From Aequorivita todarodis (GTDB taxonomy: Bacteria; Bacteroidota; Bacteroidia; Flavobacteriales; Flavobacteriaceae), in contig NZ_JAQQTG010000044.1 of NCBI RefSeq assembly GCF_028561335.1, positions 1 through 50,017 on the forward strand: a stretch of DNA of 50,017 nucleotides, written 5' to 3'. Of the stretch, positions 17,770 to 25,904 are shown in pieces. Numbering within the stretch: the first letter of the stretch is position 1; every line of letters starts with the position of its first letter. The position numbers and the translations under genes are program-made. The notes beneath the pieces are model-generated. The model saw only the letters and a program-made list of their open reading frames with translations, had not been told where the DNA came from and did not search any database.

Positions 17770-18411
17770 ATGTCAGGAATTTTAGATTTATTGAACAGTG
17801 ACCTCGGAAAACAGATTATTGGAGGCATCAGCCAGGAAACCAATCAACCCGCAGACAAAACCGCTTCGGTCGTAACAATGGCCATGCCCATACTTCTGGG
17901 CGCCATGAAACGCAATGCAAGTAATGAAGGTGGAGCGGCCAATTTAATGAATGCTTTGAACAGCAAGCACGACGGTAGTATTCTGGATAATTTAGGTGGT
18001 TTTTTTGGCGGTGGCGTAAATGAGGACGTAAAACAGGATGGCCTGGGTATCTTGGGACACGTTTTGGGAGGTTCCCAAAACAATGCAGTACACGCTCTTT
18101 CCCAAAAATCTGGGTTGGACACAAATTCCGTTATGCAGATCCTACAAGTAGCAGCACCTATTTTGCTGGGATATTTGGGAAAACAAAAACAACAGAAAAA
18201 TGTAAACTCAGAATCCGGAATTGGCGATTTGCTGGGCGGCCTTATGGGAGGTGGCGACCACCAACCAAAACAACAATCCATGATCGAATCTTTGCTTGAC
18301 GGCAACAATGACGGCAGCGTTATAGACGATATTGCAGGAATGGTCCTCGGTGGCGGCAATACCAAAAAAGGTGGTCTCGGAGGAATTCTGGGAGGTTTCT
18401 TTGGAAAGTAA
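17770..18411 (+). CDS. DUF937 family protein
   Basis: A 213-residue protein of the DUF937 type (YidB-like), unknown function. The N-terminal half is helical, with segments such as LLNSDLGKQIIGGISQE and a repeat of the pattern A-x-P-I-L-L-G (MPILLGAM and APILLGYLG). Gly-rich linkers surround GGFFGGGVNED, LLGGLMGGG and the C-terminal GGLGGILGGFFGK. No signal peptide or membrane helix is evident. It follows serA after 74 nt and has its own terminator downstream. Confidence 0.8.
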   Translation: MSGILDLLNSDLGKQIIGGISQETNQPADKTASVVTMAMPILLGAMKRNASNEGGAANLMNALNSKHDGSILDNLGGFFGGGVNEDVKQDGLGILGHVLGGSQNNAVHALSQKSGLDTNSVMQILQVAAPILLGYLGKQKQQKNVNSESGIGDLLGGLMGGGDHQPKQQSMIESLLDGNNDGSVIDDIAGMVLGGGNTKKGGLGGILGGFFGK

Positions 18412-18432
18412 AAAACACGATTCCATTTAAAA

Positions 18433-18475
18433 AAATGCCGTCCATTTTATCAAAAAGACGGTATTTTTTTTTTAA
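18433..18475 (+). terminator. Terminator after the DUF937 gene
   Basis: AAATGCCGTC (18433-18442) and GACGGTATTT (18457-18466) pair with one G-U wobble and are followed by a long T run. Confidence 0.85.
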
Positions 18476-18513
18476 ATGAAAGTTAAATGCCCTCTGCTTT
18501 GTACCGCATTGCT

Positions 18514-18521
18514 TAACTTTG
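18514..18521 (+). promoter_or_regulatory. -7 element before the DUF6146-like gene
   Basis: TAACTTTG matches the -7 consensus exactly and is 15 nt before the ATG at 18536. No TTG is found at the expected upstream distance. Confidence 0.45.
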
Positions 18522-18535
18522 CAAAAATAACTTAT

Positions 18536-18955
18536 ATGAAAAATATTTTCCTCATAGCTGCTTTTTGTATTGCCCTGTACAGCTGCGGAACTGGCAATAA
18601 AACAATGAGTAACACTTCTGCAGACACTACTGAAAAAGACACCATTCGCATTGCAAACGATAGCCTCGAATACGAAATAATGATAATAGAGCCCGGTTTT
18701 GAATCTTGGCTCGCCTCCCAACCTCCGCGCGGTTTTTATGGCCAATCGTATTTGGAAAACAAGAACCGGTTGTTCGTTTCGGAATACAACAATCGCGTGA
18801 TGCAACCGCAACGGTATTCCCATAATTTATACTCAGAGCGCATAAACTATGACCCAACCGTGGATTATGGCTACGAAGTAAATTATCTGCTATACAATTA
18901 CTTTGTATATTTTCAGGATAAGTACAATCAAAAATTCATAGGCGGAAGAAATTGA
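18536..18955 (+). CDS. DUF6146-like lipoprotein
   Basis: A 139-residue lipoprotein: signal sequence with lipobox LYSC and acylated Cys17. The mature region contains YEIMIIEPGFESWLASQPP and a Tyr/Asn-rich end (DYGYEVNYLLYNYFVYFQDKY). From memory this matches a small flavobacterial family named DUF6146; I cannot verify the number. The ATG at 18536 is chosen because upstream codons would put the promoter inside the gene. Its stop overlaps the next gene's start by 4 nt, so it heads a tightly coupled set of small genes leading to the TonB receptor. Confidence 0.75.
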   Translation: MKNIFLIAAFCIALYSCGTGNKTMSNTSADTTEKDTIRIANDSLEYEIMIIEPGFESWLASQPPRGFYGQSYLENKNRLFVSEYNNRVMQPQRYSHNLYSERINYDPTVDYGYEVNYLLYNYFVYFQDKYNQKFIGGRN

Positions 18956-19254
18956 AAAAGCTCAAACAACGTTGGAACATTAAAACCAACGGACAACTTT
19001 TTATTATATTTCTTGTTTTTGCCATTACGGGAAGTTCCGCTGCAAAGCTGGCAGCTCCCGTGACAGATTTATTCGAAATAAAAAAAGAAATGGGCTGGTA
19101 CATTTATTGGCCCTTCAGAATTTTGATCATATTTCCAATTTATCAGGTGCTTTTGGTCTTTTTCGGGTGGGTGTTTGGAGAGTTTGCATTTTTTTGGAAC
19201 TTTGTAAAGAAAATGCTTCGTGGGATGGGCCTGGGCGCGCTATTTAACAAATGA
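18952..19254 (+). CDS. DUF6787-like membrane protein
   Basis: A 100-residue protein with two or three hydrophobic segments (about 13-30, 45-68 and 70-88) and the motif WPFRILIIFPIYQVLLV. It matches my memory of the DUF6787 family, usually next to DUF6146. The start is a TTG that overlaps the previous stop (TTGA, 18952-18955); the first internal Met is too far inside to be the start. Its own stop overlaps the next gene (ATGA). Function unknown. Confidence 0.75.
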   Translation: MKKLKQRWNIKTNGQLFIIFLVFAITGSSAAKLAAPVTDLFEIKKEMGWYIYWPFRILIIFPIYQVLLVFFGWVFGEFAFFWNFVKKMLRGMGLGALFNK

Positions 19255-19580
19255 ACGTTTTAAAAAAGGAAATACAACGCATTTTTACCGTAACGATTTT
19301 CTCGTTTGCGCTGTTGCTTCCCACTGCCGTAAAATTTGCGCATACCCTTGAAGGCCACGAGCACCAGGCCTGCACAGATCTTTCTGTCCATATTCACAAA
19401 AAACAACTAAATTGCTCCATTTGTGATTTTCACTTTTCAATCTTTGATTTTAAACCCCAGGAACTTCCTGAATTTGCAGTACTGAATAGTTTTCAAAAAA
19501 CGGAAACCATTTATTTGTTGCCAAAATTCAATAAAAATAACTCCCATTATTTTCTAAGGGGGCCTCCGCTATTTTCTTGA
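19251..19580 (+). CDS. His/Cys-rich membrane-anchored protein, possible metal binding
   Basis: A 109-residue protein with one N-terminal hydrophobic helix (about 11-29) that could be a signal anchor. Directly after it come nine potential metal ligands within 31 residues: His31, His36, His38, Cys41, His47, His49, Cys55, Cys58 and His61. The rest is unremarkable and ends in LRGPPLFS. The start overlaps the preceding stop by 4 nt, and the TonB receptor gene begins 50 nt downstream. I infer a periplasmic metal-binding accessory to that receptor. I recognise no named family. Confidence 0.7.
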   Translation: MNVLKKEIQRIFTVTIFSFALLLPTAVKFAHTLEGHEHQACTDLSVHIHKKQLNCSICDFHFSIFDFKPQELPEFAVLNSFQKTETIYLLPKFNKNNSHYFLRGPPLFS

Positions 19581-19628
19581 TTTTTTAGCACTCCATAAAT
19601 TTTACAACCCTTTTTTAAAATCAAGAAA
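19573..19628 (+). promoter_or_regulatory. 12-bp inverted repeat before the TonB receptor start
   Basis: TTTCTTGATTTT (19573-19584) and AAAATCAAGAAA (19617-19628) are perfect complements around a 32-nt loop. The first arm includes the stop codon of the upstream gene and the second ends 2 nt before the receptor ATG at 19631. A stem here would bury the ribosome entry region, and ribosomes finishing the upstream gene would open it. It could instead be a weak terminator or an operator. Confidence 0.45.
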
Positions 19629-19630
19629 GC

Positions 19631-21844
19631 ATGAAAAACCTTCTTTGCTTGCTTGTGGTGTGTTTTATTTACACTGCGGCGAGCTCCCAAAATTCCTTGA
19701 CGGGAACCATTACCTCAAAAAACAAAAACGAAGCTGTTATGGCAACGGTCTATATTCCGCAGTTGGAAAAAGGCACAGTTACCGATTTTGATGGAAATTA
19801 CACGTTGAATACTATTCCCAATGGAAATTATAACGTAATTTTTTCATCGTTGGGATATGCTTCCGTTTCAAAAAAAATAAACTTTTCAAACAATCAAACC
19901 GTTACCGAAAATCTTCAAATGGAAGAAAGCGCGGTTGAAATGGAAGAAGTGATCGTTTCCACCCCCTTCCATAAATTGCAGAGCAATAACGTGATGAAAG
20001 TGGAACGCGTTTCCACAGCCGATTTAAACTCCTCCGGAGCCGTAACACTTGCCGACGGAATAAAAAACATTGCGGGCGTTGACCTAATTACTACCGGAAC
20101 TGGAATTGGCAAACCGGTCATTCGAGGGCTGAGCTCCAATCGTGTTTTGACTTATGCCCAAGGCGTCCGACTGGAAAACCAGCAATTTGGGGATGAACAC
20201 GGGCTGGGAATCAATGAATCTGGAGTGGAGAGTGTAGAAGTCATTAAAGGCCCCGCTTCCCTCCTATACGGTAGCGACGCGCTGGGCGGCGTACTGTATT
20301 TGAATCCTGAAAAGTTTGCCATTTCTGGGGAAACACATAGCGATTTGAGCAGCACTTATTTTTCAAATACGTTGGGAACTTCCACCAATTTTGGAGTGAA
20401 AACTTCCGGTGAAAAGCTGAAGTTTTTGGCGCGTGGCTCCTATTCTTCCTTTAGCGATTATAAAGCCGGAACAGCCTACCGAATAACAAATTCCCGCTTC
20501 AATGAAAAGGATTTAAAGGCAGGCGTACAATATTTGGACACAAAATTCAAGTCAACGCTTCGGTATAATTACAACCGCTCAAACATTGGCATCGCGGAGG
20601 AAATTGGCGAACAAACCCATTCAAAAGATTTGGAAATTCCTTTTCAGGAAATTGACAACCATATTTTGAGTTTTGAGAATACGCTGTTTTTCAACAAATC
20701 GAGTTTGGATGTGAAAGCCGGCTATTTGTTTAACGACCGTCGCGAATTTGAAGATGATCCTTCCCTTGCCGCACTTCGGCTAAAATTGAGCACTTTTAAT
20801 TATGATGTAAAATACAATCTGCCGGAATTGGGGAAACTCGAAACCATAGTTGGCTTGCAAGGAATGTTTCAAAACAACAAAAACGAAGGCGAAGAAATCC
20901 TTATTCCCAATGCAAATACTACAGATATTGGGCTTTTGGCAACCTCTCATTACCATTTGGAAAAAATAGATCTGCAGGCGGGCATCCGTTTCGATTCCCG
21001 AAAAATTGAAAGCGAGGCTGCCCGGAACCCTTTGGATGCGGACTTTATTCCAGCATTAAACAAAACGTTCACAAGCTTTACCGCGGCTTTGGGAGCGAAA
21101 ATGGATTTATTTGAAAACGTTTCCGCCCGGGTGAATTTTGCAAGTGGTTTTAGAGCGCCCAATTTGGCCGAACTTACTTCAAATGGCGTGCACGAGGGTA
21201 CCAACCGATATGAAAAGGGAAATGCCGAACTGACCAACGAACAAAATTTCCAAACAGATGTTTCCCTGGAATACAGAAACGAGCACGTGGAATTTTTCGC
21301 AAACGGATTTTACAACGCAGTTAACGATTATATTTTTATTTCCCCTACGGATGAGATGATAGAGGATACGCCCGTCTATGATTATCTTCAAAACAATGCG
21401 TCACTTTATGGTGGCGAATTTGGCTTTCACCTTCACCCGCATCCGTTGGATTGGCTGCATCTTGAAAGTAGTTTCGAAACCGTTGTCGGCAAGTTAAGTA
21501 ATGATGACTATCTGCCATTGATACCTGCCAATTCACTTCGCAATACATTTCGTGTGGAACTGCAAGATGGCAAAACCCGGAAATTTAGCGCTGCTTTTGT
21601 AACGCTGGAAAACACCTTCAATCAAAAAAACGTAAGCACCTTTGAAACCAGAACGGGCGGCTATTCGCTGTTGAGCGCAGGAATTGAAAGCAGTTTTCAA
21701 CTCCAAAAGGTGCTATTTAAACTAAGTATAAACGGAACTAACCTAACCGATAAGGAATATATCTCGCATTTATCCAGATTTAAACCCGATGGCATTTTGA
21801 ATATAGGAAGGAGCATCAATGTGGGTTTAAAAGTAGCGTTGTAA
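19631..21844 (+). CDS. TonB-dependent outer-membrane receptor, ZnuD-like
   Basis: A 737-residue TonB-dependent receptor. After a signal peptide (1-19) comes a CarboxypepD_reg-like domain (about 22-100), a plug domain (about 115-230, with GKPVIRGLSSNRV and VESVEVIKGPASLLYGSDALGG) and a 22-strand-type barrel ending in a hydrophobic strand (NVGLKVAL). Barrel segments such as FETRTGGYSLL and the GFRAPNLAELTSNGVHEGTN block resemble Neisseria ZnuD as I remember it, and HLHPHPLDW adds histidines to a loop or strand. I therefore infer uptake of a metal such as zinc, not a siderophore, but no ligand can be proved from sequence. The His/Cys-rich gene upstream supports this. Confidence 0.85.
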   Translation: MKNLLCLLVVCFIYTAASSQNSLTGTITSKNKNEAVMATVYIPQLEKGTVTDFDGNYTLNTIPNGNYNVIFSSLGYASVSKKINFSNNQTVTENLQMEESAVEMEEVIVSTPFHKLQSNNVMKVERVSTADLNSSGAVTLADGIKNIAGVDLITTGTGIGKPVIRGLSSNRVLTYAQGVRLENQQFGDEHGLGINESGVESVEVIKGPASLLYGSDALGGVLYLNPEKFAISGETHSDLSSTYFSNTLGTSTNFGVKTSGEKLKFLARGSYSSFSDYKAGTAYRITNSRFNEKDLKAGVQYLDTKFKSTLRYNYNRSNIGIAEEIGEQTHSKDLEIPFQEIDNHILSFENTLFFNKSSLDVKAGYLFNDRREFEDDPSLAALRLKLSTFNYDVKYNLPELGKLETIVGLQGMFQNNKNEGEEILIPNANTTDIGLLATSHYHLEKIDLQAGIRFDSRKIESEAARNPLDADFIPALNKTFTSFTAALGAKMDLFENVSARVNFASGFRAPNLAELTSNGVHEGTNRYEKGNAELTNEQNFQTDVSLEYRNEHVEFFANGFYNAVNDYIFISPTDEMIEDTPVYDYLQNNASLYGGEFGFHLHPHPLDWLHLESSFETVVGKLSNDDYLPLIPANSLRNTFRVELQDGKTRKFSAAFVTLENTFNQKNVSTFETRTGGYSLLSAGIESSFQLQKVLFKLSINGTNLTDKEYISHLSRFKPDGILNIGRSINVGLKVAL

Positions 21845-21850
21845 TTGTTT

Positions 21851-21908
21851 CTTTGCGTTTTTGCGACTTTGCGGGAAAAATTTACACGCAAAGTCGCCAA
21901 AATGCAAG
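21851..21908. repeat. Long hairpin between convergent genes
   Basis: An 11-bp perfect core, GCGACTTTGCG (21863-21873) and CGCAAAGTCGC (21887-21897), is extended on both sides into an imperfect stem of about 22 bp. It sits 7 nt past the TonB receptor stop and may end transcription from both sides. Its style matches the inverted repeat at 6024. Confidence 0.65.
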
Positions 21909-21939
21909 GGCTGAACAAAAAGAATAATCAGAGCGGGAA

Positions 21940-22242
21940 TTATTCGTTAGCCTTAACCTCAATGATCTGCGGTGCAGGCTGTTTTTTCCACACAAAGGTG
22001 TAAAGCCACATTAAAGTAAAAGTTGGGATAACATCTGTAAGTGGTAAAATTTCTTCCAGGAACACAAAAACGGAAGCAATTTTTCCTTCTGTCCCTTTGT
22101 ACATGTCGTTCATTTTTTTTGCGGCGAAGGGCGCCCAAACTATATCCAATACGGGGCCGACAACTGGAATTGCCATTGTTGCCATTCCTATTAAATCAAA
22201 AAAGATTCCTTGGCGCAATAATTTATATTTTTCGTTTTTCAT
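21940..22242 (-). CDS. Small membrane protein, unknown function
   Basis: A 100-residue hypothetical protein with three hydrophobic stretches (about 12-36, 55-68 and 70-90). Visible features are GIFFDLIGMATMAIPVVGPVLD, where Gly and Pro break the first helix, and a charged C-terminal tail after WKKQPAP. I recognise no family. It stands 46 nt downstream of folE in the same direction and may be cotranscribed with it. Confidence 0.65.
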   Translation of the reverse strand: MKNEKYKLLRQGIFFDLIGMATMAIPVVGPVLDIVWAPFAAKKMNDMYKGTEGKIASVFVFLEEILPLTDVIPTFTLMWLYTFVWKKQPAPQIIEVKANE

Positions 22243-22288
22243 GAATGCGGTATTTTTTTATAAATGAACAAAAAACATTCCAAAAAAA

Positions 22289-22888
22289 TTAGCCCAAATC
22301 GCTACTGATCAATTTCAAAAATTCACTACGTGTCTCAATGGCTTCAAACTGGCCACGGAAACCCGAAGTTGTGGTAACGCTGTTCTGCTTTTGCACGCCG
22401 CGCATCATCATACACATATGTGAAGCTTCAATAACCACGGCCACTCCCTTGGGTTTTAACGTATTGTTTATACATTCCAAAATATCGTGGGTAAGTCTTT
22501 CCTGAACTTGAAGCCGGCGCGCGAAAACATCGACTATTCGGGGGATTTTGCTCAATCCCACAATATAACCATCAGGAATATAGGCTATGTGGGCCTTTCC
22601 AAAGAATGGCAGGATATGGTGCTCACATAAAGAATAGAGTTCGATATCCTTAATAATCACCATGTCGTGATAAGCCTCGGCAAACATGGCACTTTTCAAT
22701 ATTTCGGTGGGATCTTGGCAGTTGCCAGATGTTAAAAACTGCATCGCTTTTGCGGCTCTTTCGGGAGTTTTGAGTATTCCTTCACGGGAAACATCCTCAC
22801 CAATTGTGTTTAAAATAGTACTGTAATTGTCAATTAAACTGTCGGTTACAGGTTGATCATATTCTTCAAAATATCTATAGGATGACAT
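22289..22888 (-). CDS. folE: GTP cyclohydrolase I
   Basis: A 199-residue enzyme that converts GTP to dihydroneopterin triphosphate, entering folate and pterin synthesis. The zinc site is visible as Cys88 and His91 in SLCEHHILP and Cys159 in [10 protein letters not shown]. Also present are the family motif [22 protein letters not shown] (about 111-132) and [10 protein letters not shown] near the end. The start is the ATG at 22888 ([10 protein letters not shown]); the frame continues upstream for 55 codons without family similarity. It is divergent from the ABC ATPase gene. Confidence 0.96.
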   Translation of the reverse strand: MSSYRYFEEYDQPVTDSLIDNYSTILNTIGEDVSREGILKTPERAAKAMQFLTSGNCQDPTEILKSAMFAEAYHDMVIIKDIELYSLCEHHILPFFGKAHIAYIPDGYIVGLSKIPRIVDVFARRLQVQERLTHDILECINNTLKPKGVAVVIEASHMCMMMRGVQKQNSVTTTSGFRGQFEAIETRSEFLKLISSDLG

Positions 22889-22960
22889 TCTCTTTTGTTT
22901 AAAAATTTGAAAACAAAAATAAACACATAAGTCCGAATAAAAACAATATAACCCATCAGA

Positions 22961-22991
22961 TTGCATTATAGCGCTATAAATAGTACTTTCA
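22961..22991 (+). promoter_or_regulatory. Promoter of the LolD-type gene with a palindromic spacer
   Basis: TTG (22961-22963), a 20-nt spacer and TACTTTCA (22984-22991; one clear mismatch) lie 18 nt before the ATG at 23009. The spacer contains the perfect 14-bp palindrome TTATAGCGCTATAA (22966-22979), placed like an operator where a dimeric repressor would block RNA polymerase. Confidence 0.45.
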
Positions 22992-23008
22992 CGGTTTAAA
23001 TTTTCGCG

Positions 23009-23668
23009 ATGATCGAGGCCCAAAATATCCACAAGTATTACGACAATCTCCACGTTTTAAAAGGGGTTGACCTTCATATAAAAAAAAGTGAAATTGTTTC
23101 CATAGTAGGTGCTTCGGGTGCCGGGAAAACTACATTGCTGCAAATTTTGGGAACCTTGGACGCTTTTGACAGTTCAAAAAGTAAGTTAGCGATAAACGGG
23201 GTAAACATTGGTTCCCTTTCGGGGAAAAAGTTGGCGAAATTCAGAAACGAAAACTTGGGCTTTATTTTTCAGTTCCATCAGTTGCTTCCCGAATTTACCG
23301 CGCTCGAAAATGTTTGTATTCCCGCATTTATAAAAAATACACCCAAAGCCGAAGCCGTCAAAAAAGCAAAGGAACTGCTCTCCTTTTTAGGTCTTTCGCA
23401 CCGTGAGGACCACAAACCCAACGAACTTTCCGGTGGCGAACAACAACGCGTGGCAGTAGCGCGGGCTTTGATAAACAATCCAGCAATCATTCTCGCGGAC
23501 GAGCCCAGCGGAAACCTGGATACTGAAAGCGCCGAAAACCTGCACAATCTGTTTTTTAAACTGCGGGACGAATTTGGGCAAACCTTCGTCATTGTTACAC
23601 ACAACGAGGAACTTGCGAATATGGCGGACCGAAAGCTGGTTATGCAGGATGGGGTTATTGTGAAATAA
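23009..23668 (+). CDS. lolD: ABC transporter ATP-binding protein, LolD type
   Basis: A 219-residue ATPase of the LolD/MacB group. Walker [10 protein letters not shown] is at 34-42, the signature LSGGE at 140-144, Walker B IILADEP at 160-166, and the H-loop histidine in VTHNEEL. In the Lol system this subunit powers release of lipoproteins from the inner membrane, with LolC/E as membrane partners. No such permease gene is adjacent, so the partner must be encoded elsewhere and MacB-like export remains possible. Confidence 0.8.
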   Translation: MIEAQNIHKYYDNLHVLKGVDLHIKKSEIVSIVGASGAGKTTLLQILGTLDAFDSSKSKLAINGVNIGSLSGKKLAKFRNENLGFIFQFHQLLPEFTALENVCIPAFIKNTPKAEAVKKAKELLSFLGLSHREDHKPNELSGGEQQRVAVARALINNPAIILADEPSGNLDTESAENLHNLFFKLRDEFGQTFVIVTHNEELANMADRKLVMQDGVIVK

Positions 23669-23680
23669 ACTTCAAAAAAC

Positions 23681-23703
23681 AAATGCCAAATGCCAAATGC
23701 CAA
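23681..23703 (+). repeat. AAATGCC triplicate before the TIGR02757 gene
   Basis: Three tandem copies of AAATGCC occur between the ABC ATPase gene and the next ORF. They supply false upstream ATG codons. The true start of the next gene is more likely at 23716. Confidence 0.5.
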
Positions 23704-23715
23704 AAATTCACTCTT

Positions 23716-24480
23716 ATGAAGAAAAGTGAATTAAAATCATTTCTCGACGAAAAGGTACATATTTACAACCACCCCAATTTTATTGAAACCGACCCCATTC
23801 AAATCCCGCATCTTTTCACTTTAAAGGAAGATATTGAAATCGCCGGTTTTCTTGTGGCCACAATTGCTTGGGGAAACCGAAAGAGCATCATCAAAAACGG
23901 GAACCGATTGATGGAAATAATGGGCAATTCGCCTTTTGATTTTGTGATGAATTTTTCAGAAAGGGATTCCGAATCGCTTTCTCCCTTTGTGCATCGAACC
24001 TTTAATAGCGAAGACTTGTTTTATTTTTTACAAGCCCTTCAAAATATTTATAAAAACCACGGGGGATTGGAAAAAGTATTTGCCAGGCATTCCGAAAAAG
24101 ATTCCATGCAAACGGCAATCCATCACTTCAAAAAAACCTTTTTTCAACTTCCGCACCTTCCACGAACCCAAAAACATATTAGCGATCCCTTAAAAAATTC
24201 CGCGGCAAAAAGACTGAACATGTTTTTAAGGTGGATGGTCCGCAATGACCATGCGGGCGTTGATTTTGGAATTTGGAAAAGCATCTCCCCTTCCCAACTT
24301 TCGTGTCCTTTGGACGTCCACAGCGGAAACGTGGCCCGAAAACTCAAATTGCTCAACAGAAAACAAAACGATGGCAAGGCCTTGGCTGAGTTGGATAATT
24401 CCCTTCGAAAATTAGACCCGATAGATCCCATAAAATATGATTTTGCACTTTTCGGATTAGGGGTTTTTGAACGATTTTGA
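23716..24480 (+). CDS. TIGR02757 / DUF2400 family protein
   Basis: A 254-residue protein matching my memory of the TIGR02757 (DUF2400) family, whose biochemical function is not established. Characteristic segments are [16 protein letters not shown] near residue 45, an [10 protein letters not shown] block, and [13 protein letters not shown] followed by [17 protein letters not shown] at the C-terminus. The conserved D-V-H and D-P-x-x-Y-D pattern suggests a possible relation to the HhH-GPD DNA glycosylase fold, which is inference. I prefer the ATG at 23716 ([10 protein letters not shown]) to one 33 nt upstream that lies in a short repeat. Confidence 0.8.
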   Translation: MKKSELKSFLDEKVHIYNHPNFIETDPIQIPHLFTLKEDIEIAGFLVATIAWGNRKSIIKNGNRLMEIMGNSPFDFVMNFSERDSESLSPFVHRTFNSEDLFYFLQALQNIYKNHGGLEKVFARHSEKDSMQTAIHHFKKTFFQLPHLPRTQKHISDPLKNSAAKRLNMFLRWMVRNDHAGVDFGIWKSISPSQLSCPLDVHSGNVARKLKLLNRKQNDGKALAELDNSLRKLDPIDPIKYDFALFGLGVFERF

Positions 24481-24592
24481 TTCAAAGATTAACTCATTCC
24501 ACATTATTTTTTTCGCTTTAACAACTCATTATAAATTGTTGTACATTTACGGTTAACTCTTAAACACCGACCTCTTTCGGATTTAAGATAAA

Positions 24593-25807
24593 TTGAAAAA
24601 AGTCTTGATTGCACCACAATTTCCTGTTGATGAAGAGCAACGTCTGGCCGCAGTCCGTTCCTATAATTTATTGGATACGCTGCCTGAAAAGGATTTTGAC
24701 AACATAACGGCACTCACGGCAAATATTTGTGATGTGCCTATTTCTTTGGTAACGCTGCTGGATGCGGACCGGAATTTTTTAAAATCATACTACGGTTTAA
24801 ATTTTAATGAATCGCCGCGGGACACCTCCTTTTGTGGCCATGCCATTTTAGAGGAATCAAACATCTTTATTGTTGAAGATGCCAGAAAGGATCCGCGTTT
24901 TATGGACAATCCGCTGGTAAAGGATATGAACGCTGTTTTTTATGCGGGGGTGCGGTTAATTAATTCAGACGGCTATCCGTTGGGGACTCTTTGCGTTTTT
25001 GACACCAAGCCCAGAACACTTTCAAAATCGCAAAAAAGCGCGCTTATTTCAATGGCGTATCAAGTGGTGAATCTGTTTGAGGCCCGAAAACGCAATAGGA
25101 CCTTATTGGCCGTACAGCAGGAGCTGAAAGAAAAAAATGAGGAGCTTAAAAATTTTGCGGGCATTGTTTCCCACGACATGAAAATGCCGCTGGCCAATAT
25201 GATTATAACTTCGGATATGCTTCGCAGCAAGTACGGCCATCATTTGGACAAACAGGGAAAGGAATATTTAGATTACATAAAACAATCCTCGTTTACGCTA
25301 AGTGAATATATTACTGGGCTTTTGGAACATTATGAAAGTGACAAGACCGCTTCCTTAACCGATGAGGTTTTTGACAGTAACAGCCTTTTGGAAGAAATAA
25401 TTGAACTGCTGAACATTAATATTGACTGTGAAATAAACCTGCCCGAAGAAAATATTGAAATGCAGGCCAACAGAGCCGCACTGGAGCAAATTATACTCAA
25501 CCTTGTGGGCAACAGCCTAAAATACAATGACAAGGAAAAGATTAAAATAGACATTCATTGTACCGAAAAAAGCGGATTTTATCATTTTTCAATTTCTGAC
25601 AATGGAATGGGGATTCCCAAAAACAAACGCTCCCATATATTTGACCTTTTTGTTACCACCGGCAAGCTTGACAGAAATGGAAAAAAAGGCAACGGCATCG
25701 GGCTATCTACCGTTAAAAAACTTGTCACGAAACTTGGCGGTGAAATAGAAGTTTCCTCAGAATTGGGAAAAGGAACCACGTTCCACTTTAGCATCAAAAA
25801 AAACTAA
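24593..25807 (+). CDS. Soluble GAF-domain sensor histidine kinase
   Basis: A 404-residue cytoplasmic histidine kinase without membrane helices. A GAF domain covers about 10-160 and includes SFCGHAIL. A short coiled coil leads to the HisKA region with the phospho-accepting His in SHDMKMPLANM. The ATPase shows the N box LNLVGNSLKYN, the G1 box SDNGMGIP and the G2 box GNGIGLSTVKKLV. The start is TTG at 24593: an in-frame TAA lies three codons upstream and the first internal Met is far inside. It is followed by a closely similar kinase. No response regulator gene is nearby, so the partner is unknown. Confidence 0.88.
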   Translation: MKKVLIAPQFPVDEEQRLAAVRSYNLLDTLPEKDFDNITALTANICDVPISLVTLLDADRNFLKSYYGLNFNESPRDTSFCGHAILEESNIFIVEDARKDPRFMDNPLVKDMNAVFYAGVRLINSDGYPLGTLCVFDTKPRTLSKSQKSALISMAYQVVNLFEARKRNRTLLAVQQELKEKNEELKNFAGIVSHDMKMPLANMIITSDMLRSKYGHHLDKQGKEYLDYIKQSSFTLSEYITGLLEHYESDKTASLTDEVFDSNSLLEEIIELLNINIDCEINLPEENIEMQANRAALEQIILNLVGNSLKYNDKEKIKIDIHCTEKSGFYHFSISDNGMGIPKNKRSHIFDLFVTTGKLDRNGKKGNGIGLSTVKKLVTKLGGEIEVSSELGKGTTFHFSIKKN

Positions 25808-25904
25808 CCGCCTTACTATCGTTATATCCTGTTAATTTATTTCTTGGATACATTATATCCAACTATATTTAACGGCATTAAAAAATAATCGTTGAAATAT
25901 CTTT

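Noticed and set aside
17844-18365. 173-codon open frame opposite the DUF937 gene
   Set aside because: The Pro/Ser-rich translation mirrors the Gly-rich coding strand, and the sense gene has a family match, a terminator and a sensible start.
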